A stretch of DNA of 51,513 nt from Terriglobia bacterium (GTDB lineage Bacteria > Acidobacteriota > Terriglobia > Bryobacterales > Bryobacteraceae). Where the stretch lies: the NCBI GenBank assembly GCA_021324615.1, contig JAJPIT010000095.1, positions 1-51,513 on the forward strand, written 5' to 3'. Positions within the stretch are counted from its first letter, which is position 1. Every line of letters starts with the position of its first letter. Positions 18,653 through 25,493 of this stretch are shown one piece after another. The notes under the pieces were generated by a model that made no database searches, had not been told where the DNA came from, and saw only the letters and a program-made list of their open reading frames with translations. A program made the position numbers and the translations under genes.

Positions 18653-18678
18653 GACGCGCGATCTTTCCGGAATCGACC
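18653..18678 (-). promoter_or_regulatory. Candidate ECF42-type promoter in front of DGPF protein 2
   Basis: On the minus strand GGTCGA, 16 bases, then CGTC, which ends 20 bases before the ATG at 18632. Flanks match the promoter at 18213-18238. Confidence 0.7.
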
Positions 18679-18722
18679 CGCCGGAGGGCGGGATTTCCGG
18701 CCAGTAGCGCGGCCTGGCGCCC

Positions 18723-19721
18723 CTAATGGTCGCGCTCGGTGACCAGGTCGGTAACAGCCAACAAGGCCCGCTGATGGGTGGATGGCGGAAATTCGGCGAT
18801 GATCGCACGGGCTCTTTCGGTGAATTCTTCCGCGCGGCGGCGGGTGCGTTCGATTCCGCCGTGCCGGCGCAGGACGTGCAGAATCTTTCCGAACGGCACC
18901 TGATCGTAATTGCCGTCGGCGAGCACGGTTTCCACCAGCCTGCGCTCCTCCGCTTCGGCCGATTCGAGCGCGTAAATCAACGGCAGCGTCACCTTGCCTT
19001 CGCGCAGATCGTTGCCGACCGGCTTGCCCAAAATCTTTTCGCGCGAGGTGAAATCAAGCACGTCGTCGATCAACTGAAAGGCGATTCCCAGGTTCCAGGC
19101 GTAATCGCCGAGCCGCCGCCCGGCGGCTTCATCGGCGCCGGAGGCGGCGGCTCCCAGCCGGGCGCAGGCGGAAAAAAGACTGGCGGTCTTGCGGTCGATC
19201 AGCTCCATGTAGTCGGCTTCGGTGACGATCTTACCGATGCGGTCGAGCTGGAGCAGCTCGCCTTCGACCATGCGCTGCGTCAGCTCAATCAGCAGATCGA
19301 GCACCGGAAAGCTGCGCTCGCGCAGCGCGACCTGAAAAGCCTGCATGTACAGCCAGTCGCCCGCGAGCACCGAGGTGTGGTTGCCCCAAACCATGTTGAT
19401 CGAGGGGCGGCCGCGCCGCGTTTTGGCCATGTCGATGACGTCGTCGTGGACCAGCGTCGCGGTGTGGATCATCTCCACCACCGCCGCCATGCGGATCAGC
19501 ATGGGGGTCGAATCGCGGAACAGTTTTCCACACAGCAGAACCAGAATGGGGCGCAGGCGCTTGCCGCCGCCGGATTGGAGATACTGGCCGATGTAGGTGA
19601 CGGCGTCGACCGAGGAGATGGATTCCAACCCGATTTCGCGCTCGACTTGGTTGAGTTCGTCGCGGACGAGGTCGAAAATTTCCAGGACGGTCAGGGAAGG
19701 TCCAAGCTTGCCGGATGCCAT
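18723..19721 (-). CDS. Polyprenyl (octaprenyl/heptaprenyl-type) diphosphate synthase
   Basis: 332 residues from the ATG at 19721; the open frame upstream overlaps the next gene and is not coding. Trans-isoprenyl chain elongation to make the side chain of respiratory quinones. The first aspartate-rich motif DDVID is at 93-97, followed by RRGRP, and the second motif DDVLD is at 219-223. GGGKRLRP (51-58) binds isopentenyl diphosphate. MIHTATLVHDD resembles long-chain (C35-C40) synthases such as IspB rather than FPP synthase, but the product length cannot be fixed by eye. A -10-like TAAACT lies at 19736-19741, fourteen bases before the ATG. Confidence 0.92.
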   Translation of the reverse strand: MASGKLGPSLTVLEIFDLVRDELNQVEREIGLESISSVDAVTYIGQYLQSGGGKRLRPILVLLCGKLFRDSTPMLIRMAAVVEMIHTATLVHDDVIDMAKTRRGRPSINMVWGNHTSVLAGDWLYMQAFQVALRERSFPVLDLLIELTQRMVEGELLQLDRIGKIVTEADYMELIDRKTASLFSACARLGAAASGADEAAGRRLGDYAWNLGIAFQLIDDVLDFTSREKILGKPVGNDLREGKVTLPLIYALESAEAEERRLVETVLADGNYDQVPFGKILHVLRRHGGIERTRRRAEEFTERARAIIAEFPPSTHQRALLAVTDLVTERDH

Positions 19722-19780
19722 GAAGTGAATCTTCGAGTTTATCTTAAAGCGCGGCGGCTGTCGCCGTGGGCTCCCGCGAA

Positions 19781-20635
19781 CTACGCCGCGGAGGCGAGCG
19801 ACTTCAAGTTGCGGCCGCAGATCATGCTGGCTTCGTGTTTGTCGCCGTTGGGACCGCGCCAGTGCGTTTCCAGGCTGATGTAGCCCCGGTAGCCGTCGCG
19901 CCGCAGAGCCGCAAGCTGCGCCTTCCATCCGATGTCGCCCTCGCCGAGCGGTCCCCAGACCGGTTCGCCGTCCTGGATGGTGCAGTCCTTGGCGTGAACG
20001 TGAACGATGCGATCGACCGGCAGCAGGAGGTAGCCGTCGGGATAAGGTCTTTCGCCCGCGACATAAGCGTTGGCCGGGTCCCAGATGAGCTTCAAATTGG
20101 GATGGTCGACGGCCTTTAGCAGGCGGGCGGATTCGGCGGCGGTGGCGATGTTGCAGGCGTGCTCGTTTTCCAGCCCGATGGTGAGGTTGTGGCGCGCGGC
20201 CTGCTCGGCCAGATCGCGCAGCGCCTCGGCCGCCGGAGCGAAGCATTTTTCCGGCTCCACGGTGCGCCAGTAGGAAAAGACGCGGACGATCGAAGCGCCG
20301 GTTCTCTTCGCGATGGCGAAGGCGCGGGCGGCCAGGCGCGGCTGATCGGCGATGGTGAAGCGCGCGCCAAACAGGTCGTGCGGGATCGAGGAGTCGATGG
20401 GCGGCGCGCCGGGAAGTTCGCACTTCAGCACCGGCGAGGCGATGGAGAGGATGCGCAGGCCATAGCGCTCGGCGATGGATTTCACGCGGTCGAGCTCGGC
20501 GTCGCTCAGCTCGATGATGTTCCTGCCGTCGATGACCCGCAGCTCGGCCGCCGTCATGCCCAGCTCGCGCATCGCTTGCGCGGCGGTCTCAAAATCCGGG
20601 GAGAATTCGTCGGTGACGGCCGAGAGAGAAAACAT
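19781..20635 (-). CDS. Sugar-phosphate isomerase/epimerase (xylose-isomerase-like TIM barrel)
   Basis: 284 residues from the ATG at 20635. AP-endonuclease-2/IolE-like TIM barrel. The four usual metal ligands can be placed: Glu in GLENEHACN, Asp in LIWDPANAY, His in VHVHAKD, and Glu in GYISLETHW. Such enzymes isomerise or epimerise keto-sugars or inositol derivatives. The substrate is not predictable, though the presence of inositol oxygenase in the window makes an inositol-related role conceivable (weak inference). There is no signal peptide, so it is cytosolic. Divergent from the cytochrome/HhH gene, with 43 bp between starts; its extended -10 is at 20644-20652. Confidence 0.85.
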   Translation of the reverse strand: MFSLSAVTDEFSPDFETAAQAMRELGMTAAELRVIDGRNIIELSDAELDRVKSIAERYGLRILSIASPVLKCELPGAPPIDSSIPHDLFGARFTIADQPRLAARAFAIAKRTGASIVRVFSYWRTVEPEKCFAPAAEALRDLAEQAARHNLTIGLENEHACNIATAAESARLLKAVDHPNLKLIWDPANAYVAGERPYPDGYLLLPVDRIVHVHAKDCTIQDGEPVWGPLGEGDIGWKAQLAALRRDGYRGYISLETHWRGPNGDKHEASMICGRNLKSLASAA

Positions 20636-20643
20636 CGACAGCG

Positions 20644-20652
20644 ATTCTACCA
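20644..20652 (-). promoter_or_regulatory. Extended -10 element, near-leaderless promoter of the isomerase gene
   Basis: TGG-TAGAAT on the minus strand, eight bases before the ATG at 20635. Confidence 0.5.
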
Positions 20653-20664
20653 CGCGGCATCGGG

Positions 20665-20670
20665 TAAACT
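20665..20670 (+). promoter_or_regulatory. -10 element, near-leaderless promoter of the cytochrome/HhH gene
   Basis: TAAACT, eight bases before the ATG at 20679, with no Shine-Dalgarno sequence. Confidence 0.45.
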
Positions 20671-20678
20671 GGGCGGAT

Positions 20679-21119
20679 ATGCGGGTGTGGATCGCCGGAT
20701 GCTTCGTGATCGCCAGCGGGATGGCGCAGCCGGGCTTGCCCGAAGGGCCGGGCCGCGATGCGCTGATCAAGGTGTGCAGCGGCTGTCATAGTCCGGAAAG
20801 CGTGATAGGGATGGCGAAGACGCGCGAGGACTGGGCGGCGCTGGTGGGCGATATGGTGAACCAGGGCGCGCAAGGAAGCGATGAGGAATTTGCCCGGATC
20901 ATCGATTATCTGGCGGCGAATTTTCCGGCGAAAGTCAATGTGAATACGGCGGGGCCGCAGTTGCTTGAAAGCGCGCTGGACTTGAGCGAGAAGGAAGCGG
21001 CCGCCCTGGTGGCCTACCGGGAGCAGAACGGCAAGTTTAAATCGATCGAGGATCTGGCCAAGGTCCCGGGCGTGGACAGACGGAAAATCGAGGCGCGGAA
21101 AGACCGGATCGAATATTGA
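20679..21119 (+). CDS. Secreted cytochrome c-like/helix-hairpin-helix fusion protein
   Basis: 146 residues. A signal peptide (MRVWIAGCFVIASGMAQ) is followed by a single CxxCH heme motif, CSGCH at 33-37, in a short cytochrome-c-like domain (residues 20-80). Then comes a ComEA-type helix-hairpin-helix pair in residues 85-146: VNVNTAGPQLLESALDLSE, then FKSIEDLAKVPGVDRRKIEA. HhH domains of this type bind duplex DNA without sequence preference and, in ComEA, work in DNA uptake at the cell surface. The combination with a heme motif is unusual. The real start is at 20679 although the frame is open from 20475. It is convergent with galT, across a GC palindrome at 21122-21133. Confidence 0.8.
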   Translation: MRVWIAGCFVIASGMAQPGLPEGPGRDALIKVCSGCHSPESVIGMAKTREDWAALVGDMVNQGAQGSDEEFARIIDYLAANFPAKVNVNTAGPQLLESALDLSEKEAAALVAYREQNGKFKSIEDLAKVPGVDRRKIEARKDRIEY

Positions 21120-21133
21120 CGCGGCGCGCGCCG

Positions 21134-22012
21134 TTATGCCGTTTTCAACGCTTCGGCCGCCGCTTCCGGGATCACGTCCGCCAGAAACGTCCAAGAGGAA
21201 CTTTCGACGGCGGCCAGATATTTGAGCTTCCCCGCGGCGCGCCGCAGCGGCAGGAACTCAACGTAAAAATGCTCCTCTTGATGCAGGACCATCATCAGGG
21301 GCATCGGCTCGCCGAACAGCGCGTCGTATTTTTTGCGGATGTCCAGGATCGCCGCGGCGAGGAGCCCCGCTTCGGCCGGCGTGAATTGATCCAGGCGTGC
21401 GGCGTGGCGCCGCGAATAGATCTGCGTTTCGTACGGAAATCGCGCAAAATAGGGTACAAAAGTGACAAAAGACGCGTTTTCCGCGATGATCCGGCGGCCC
21501 TCGCGCTGCTCGTCCTGGAGCACCTTGCAATATAAACAGCGATGTTCCCTGGACCGGAAATGCGCCGCGGCGGCGCGCTCGCGTTCGACGCGAAGCGGGA
21601 CAAACGGGAAGGCGTAGATCTGGCCATGCGGATGCGGCATGGTGACGCCCACGGCTTCTCCGCTATTTTCAAAAATCATGACGTATTTGACGCGCGCGTC
21701 GCGGGCGAGCTCGGCCGACCGGCGGGTCCACAGCGCGACCACTTTTTCCCACTGCTCCAGCGGCAGCTCCGATGGCAGAAGATCGTGTCGGGGACTGTAG
21801 AGGACGACGTCGCAGGCCCCGGGCGCGTCGGGATCGTCAAAGGAAAACGCCGGAAAATCGTTGGGATAAAGACAGACGTCGTAGTGTTCGGGCACGCGGC
21901 CGGAGCCGGGGCAGAACGGGCACCCTTCCGCCGGCATGTGCGGCCGGTGCTGGCGGTGCGCGGTCACCACCACCCATTGTTCCAGTAGCGGATGCCAGCG
22001 AAGCTCGCTCAT
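21134..22012 (-). CDS. galT: Galactose-1-phosphate uridylyltransferase
   Basis: 292 residues of the HIT superfamily; exchanges UMP between UDP-glucose and galactose-1-phosphate (Leloir pathway) in the cytosol. A zinc-type CPFC is at 31-34. The active-site HPH at 127-129 lies in GVTMPHPHGQIYAFP, where the second His is the uridylylated one. Conserved SPRH (73-76) and C-terminal HFYVEFLPLRR are also present. It is shorter than E. coli GalT (348), as in many deep-branching bacteria. AGGAG eleven bases upstream supports the start. No galK or galE lies nearby. An ADP-glucose phosphorylase-like activity is an alternative. Confidence 0.88.
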   Translation of the reverse strand: MSELRWHPLLEQWVVVTAHRQHRPHMPAEGCPFCPGSGRVPEHYDVCLYPNDFPAFSFDDPDAPGACDVVLYSPRHDLLPSELPLEQWEKVVALWTRRSAELARDARVKYVMIFENSGEAVGVTMPHPHGQIYAFPFVPLRVERERAAAAHFRSREHRCLYCKVLQDEQREGRRIIAENASFVTFVPYFARFPYETQIYSRRHAARLDQFTPAEAGLLAAAILDIRKKYDALFGEPMPLMMVLHQEEHFYVEFLPLRRAAGKLKYLAAVESSSWTFLADVIPEAAAEALKTA

Positions 22013-22036
22013 CCGCTCTATTCTCCTACGGCGTGG

Positions 22037-24883
22037 CTACTGTGATCCGCTCGGTTTGGGGTTGTAGACGGGAATGGTGACCACGTTGCTCGTATAGATA
22101 TCCTGCGCGATGGTGAGCTGTGTGGTCAGATTGCTGGGGATCGCCGTGCTGAGCTGAAGAACGACCTTGTAAAGGCCGACGCTGCCGGGTTGAAGTCCGG
22201 CCGAGACGACCGTCGCCGTATTTCCGCCGGCGAGCGATGAGACGGGCGAGGACGGGTTGTTGTTCACCGGGCCGTTATACACCTGGCCGTCGTTCTGCTG
22301 GGCCTTGGCCGCGTCCGGCGTGACCAGCCCGAGGCCGGTGGCGTAGACCCAGATGAATTCGCCGGCGACCGCCGGATTCTGCGGCGTGAGAGGCGCACCG
22401 GCGACATTGGCGCAGCACAGGGCGGGGCTCAGCGCGGTGAGCACGATGGCCGGAGATCCGGAAGCGGCGGTGGTGGTTTGCGTGGCCGTGATGGGGATCC
22501 CGTCGCCCTCCGGCCCGGGAACCTTGGCCTGCAAAACGATTCGCGTGTAGGCCGCCGCCGCTGACGCGGTGACAATCTCCTGTGGATTAGAGTTGATCAG
22601 ATAAATCAGCGAATCGCGCACCGAGGCGGTGGTATCGGTGGCCTGGATGTTATAGCTATACGCCCGACCCTGAATGGTGATGGTCGCCACGTCGCCGGCG
22701 TTGATGCTGCCGTCGACCGATACGATATCGGTCGCGTAGCTGGAGCCGTGATAGGCGATCGCGGGGCGCGGATCCGGCAGCGGATTGCCGTTTGCATCGG
22801 TGATTTGCGCGAAAATTCCCGGATTTTCCGGCGACAGGGGAATACCGATGGGATTGCTTACCGTCACCGTTCCATCATTGTGCACCGTACGCACGAAGAC
22901 ACTGCTGCTGTTGGTGTCGATCGTCTCCCAGGGAATCTGCGCATTGATCTCGGTAGGCGAAACGTACATCAGCGGCGAGCGGATGCCATCAATGTAAACT
23001 TCCACGCCGCCGAGCCGGGTGGGAAGCGACGCGGCGTTGGGATCGGCCGAGGCGGTGTTATCGGACAGATTGGAGCCCAAGATGCTGATGAGCGTTCCCG
23101 GCGCCAGAGTGGTGGCGTTGCCGCCGCCGGAAAGAGTGTTGCTGCTGGCGGTGGCCTTCTCGGTGGCGTTGTTGGAAACCGAGGTGCTCAGCGAGATGGT
23201 GTTGCCGTTGCTGCCCGGCGTGCGGGAAATCAGCTTCACGATGGCGTAGCCGATTTCTGCGCTGGCCAACACGCTGGGATCGCCTTTGCCGTTATTGGCG
23301 CCGTTGATCAGATTCGCGATGTTGGTGATCACGCGGTCGTAGGCGTCCAGAGATCCCGCCGGATAGGCCGCGCCGCTGGCGACATCGGCCGTGGTCACGG
23401 TATAGACGTAGGCATTGGTGGTGGCGTTGGGAGTGGTGGCACCGCCGGTGGAAACGTTGGCCGGAGTTCCGATGGTGATGGTGATCTGGTCGCCGGCCGT
23501 CAAGGTGCCGCTGATGGTCACGGTTCCAAAGGCGTAGATTGCGCGGCTGGCGGCGTTGACGATGCCCGTGGTCGGCACGTTCGAAGTTTCCGGCGTGAAT
23601 ACCAGAACGCGGAAGTTGCCGGGGTCGGCCACGTACAGATTCTGGCCGTCCCAGGCCAGCGAGGTGGGCATCGGCGTCACGTTCGATCCGGACAGGGTGA
23701 GATTCGGCGTGAACAGTCCGCTTTTGCTGGTGACCACATCGGAAAACTCATCGGGCTCGCCCAGCACCACGTCGGCAGCGGCCGCGTTGTAAGTCGGGAT
23801 GTGCTCGTAGACCAGCACCCGGTCGTTGCCGCCGTCGGCGATATAGAGCCGGCCCTGGTTATCGGGGATCACAAAACGGGGAAAGCTCAACGTGGAGGCG
23901 CAGATGGGGGGATACGTCGGATTGCCGCTGCTATCGATGCCGTTGGACTGGCACAGGTTGGTGTTGTCGTTGGAGACGGCCGTCACCATGTCCCGCTGCC
24001 CGATCTCCACATCGGCGGGCTGAAAGTTGGAGGTCGGAATCGAGTTCCAGATCAGCACGCGGTTGAAGCCCAGATCGGCGACGAACAGATGCGTCCCGTC
24101 GCTGCTGACCCCGGTGGGGGAAAGCATGGTTCGCGGCGTCACCACGCCGACCGGCAGCTTGGTCTGATCAAACTGCGGAACGGTGGTGAAGTTGGGCTGT
24201 CCCAGGACGATATCGGCCGGCTGATTATTCCGGGTCGGGATGGTATTCCAAATAAGAATGCGGTTATTCTGCGTATCGGCCACGAACAGCTTGCCGTTCT
24301 GCACCCATACGCCCTGCGGCGCGCGCACGCTGCTGGCGTTGACCACCACGGGTTCGGTGAGAGTCGTAAAATCGGGCTGGCCCAACACCACATCGGCGGG
24401 CTGGCCGATATACTGCGGGATGCTCAGCCACAGCAGCACGCGGTTGTTGCCGGTGTCGGCGACGGCCACAACATTCCCGTCGGTGGCCACGCCGAGCGGC
24501 AGATTCATGCCCTGCGAAGTTCGCGCCGGAGAGGCGGCCTGAATGTCGGTCTGCCCGATCACCAACGTGGCCTGGCCCAGGCAGACCGGACACAAGGTGG
24601 TGTCGGCGAGTTCGTCGGTGGGTTGGGGAAACGAATTCAGGGGAAACATCAACACGCGGTTGTTGATCGGCTGCATTCCCAGGCGGTTGGCGTCGGCCAG
24701 AAAAAGATAGCCTCCGCCAGCGGCCAATCCTCCGGCGCTGCCGAAAACGGTGTTGGAATTCCCGTAATTTTGCGAGGTAAAAGTGGTCTGTCCGATCACC
24801 AGGCGGGCGCCCTGACCGGTAAGAAAATCCCCTCCCAGCGCGGCGCAGGCACACAGTGAAAGAAAGGCACAGTATTTCAGCAT
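22037..24883 (-). CDS. Secreted NHL-repeat protein with split Solibacter-type C-terminal module
   Basis: 948 residues with a signal peptide (MLKYCAFLSLCACAALGG). Residues about 25-435 hold five to six NHL-like propeller repeats (LFVADTQNNRILIWN, QPADIVLGQPNFTT and variants). The C-terminal half is the Solibacter-type IPT/Ig-like module (VNAAS, LAPGTLISILGSNL, GGVEVYIDGIRSPLMYVSPT, FIWVYATGLG). The module is interrupted twice, at about 453-587 and 722-830, by two related domains (each AGD.ITITI..Y.Y and a LIN...A.A....L....PG..G core). The protein is probably surface-exposed; its ligand is unknown. Promoter candidate at 24912-24920. Confidence 0.85.
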   Translation of the reverse strand: MLKYCAFLSLCACAALGGDFLTGQGARLVIGQTTFTSQNYGNSNTVFGSAGGLAAGGGYLFLADANRLGMQPINNRVLMFPLNSFPQPTDELADTTLCPVCLGQATLVIGQTDIQAASPARTSQGMNLPLGVATDGNVVAVADTGNNRVLLWLSIPQYIGQPADVVLGQPDFTTLTEPVVVNASSVRAPQGVWVQNGKLFVADTQNNRILIWNTIPTRNNQPADIVLGQPNFTTVPQFDQTKLPVGVVTPRTMLSPTGVSSDGTHLFVADLGFNRVLIWNSIPTSNFQPADVEIGQRDMVTAVSNDNTNLCQSNGIDSSGNPTYPPICASTLSFPRFVIPDNQGRLYIADGGNDRVLVYEHIPTYNAAAADVVLGEPDEFSDVVTSKSGLFTPNLTLSGSNVTPMPTSLAWDGQNLYVADPGNFRVLVFTPETSNVPTTGIVNAASRAIYAFGTVTISGTLTAGDQITITIGTPANVSTGGATTPNATTNAYVYTVTTADVASGAAYPAGSLDAYDRVITNIANLINGANNGKGDPSVLASAEIGYAIVKLISRTPGSNGNTISLSTSVSNNATEKATASSNTLSGGGNATTLAPGTLISILGSNLSDNTASADPNAASLPTRLGGVEVYIDGIRSPLMYVSPTEINAQIPWETIDTNSSSVFVRTVHNDGTVTVSNPIGIPLSPENPGIFAQITDANGNPLPDPRPAIAYHGSSYATDIVSVDGSINAGDVATITIQGRAYSYNIQATDTTASVRDSLIYLINSNPQEIVTASAAAAYTRIVLQAKVPGPEGDGIPITATQTTTAASGSPAIVLTALSPALCCANVAGAPLTPQNPAVAGEFIWVYATGLGLVTPDAAKAQQNDGQVYNGPVNNNPSSPVSSLAGGNTATVVSAGLQPGSVGLYKVVLQLSTAIPSNLTTQLTIAQDIYTSNVVTIPVYNPKPSGSQ

Positions 24884-24911
24884 CAGAAGTGACGAGAATG
24901 GGTGTTTTTTG

Positions 24912-24920
24912 AGTATAACA
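24912..24920 (-). promoter_or_regulatory. Extended -10 element upstream of the NHL-repeat gene
   Basis: TGT-TATACT on the minus strand, 28 bases before the ATG at 24883, giving a short untranslated leader. Confidence 0.45.
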
Positions 24921-24991
24921 ATGTAGCGACGCGCGATGAGCGGTGCAGGTTGCGGGCCACGCCCCGCCTTGCCGCGCCAGCCGGGCGGCGG

Positions 24992-25417
24992 TTACTTCTT
25001 GGGCTTTTCGGCTTCGAGCTTGATCTGCTTCAGCGCCTCGGTGGTGCGCGGCAGATCGTGATCTCCGGCCGGAAATTTATTGAAGGCCAGGATGAAAGCG
25101 GTGATGTCGGCGTTGGTTTCGCGGCTGAGCTTGCCGGGAGTGTTGGCGGGCATGGTGGTGCGGATGCGCTCGAACAGATCGCCCACGGTCAAGCCGTTCC
25201 AGTTGGACATGAACTCGCCGCCGGCCAGCGGCGGAGCCATTTCGCCTCCGTTCAACTGATCGCCGTGGCAGGATGCGCAGTTGGCGGCGTAAGCGGATTC
25301 CCCGCGCTTGGCCTGATCGGCGGTGTACACGCCATCCCAAACCGAACGGGTGGTATCCTGGGAGACCGCAACAGCCGCCGCCACCACGGCGCAAAAGAGG
25401 ACGGAACGAGTTCTCAT
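24992..25417 (-). CDS. Periplasmic mono-heme cytochrome c
   Basis: 141 residues from the ATG at 25417. Signal peptide MRTRSVLFCAVVAAAVAVSQ, one heme motif CASCH at 47-51, and Met60 or Met70 as likely axial ligand (HGDQLNGGEMAPPLAG). This is a class I cytochrome of the sort that accepts electrons from PQQ-dependent dehydrogenases, and the gene follows such a dehydrogenase on the same strand. A terminator hairpin separates the two genes, and a TATACT element ends six bases before this ATG, so the cytochrome may also be transcribed on its own. The C-terminus is Lys/Glu-rich. Confidence 0.88.
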   Translation of the reverse strand: MRTRSVLFCAVVAAAVAVSQDTTRSVWDGVYTADQAKRGESAYAANCASCHGDQLNGGEMAPPLAGGEFMSNWNGLTVGDLFERIRTTMPANTPGKLSRETNADITAFILAFNKFPAGDHDLPRTTEALKQIKLEAEKPKK

Positions 25418-25423
25418 GTGCCT

Positions 25424-25429
25424 AGTATA
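25424..25429 (-). promoter_or_regulatory. -10 element, leaderless promoter of the cytochrome gene
   Basis: TATACT on the minus strand, six bases before the ATG at 25417. It begins just after the hairpin at 25444-25472. Confidence 0.4.
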
Positions 25430-25443
25430 CTTTGCCCCTGTCC

Positions 25444-25472
25444 CCAAAAACCCCGCCGTCGCCGGCGGGGTT
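25444..25472 (-). terminator. Rho-independent terminator after the PQQ dehydrogenase gene
   Basis: Ten-base-pair GC-rich stem AACCCCGCCG / CGGCGGGGTT with a four-base loop, running into a short T tract on the minus strand. It lies 21 bp after the dehydrogenase stop. Confidence 0.75.
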
Positions 25473-25493
25473 GCTTTGGAGACCAGGAGGGAT

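Noticed and set aside
21122-21133. Perfect 12-base palindrome of G and C between the cytochrome/HhH gene and galT
   Set aside because: No T tract on either side, so not called a terminator, and such GC palindromes are common in this composition.
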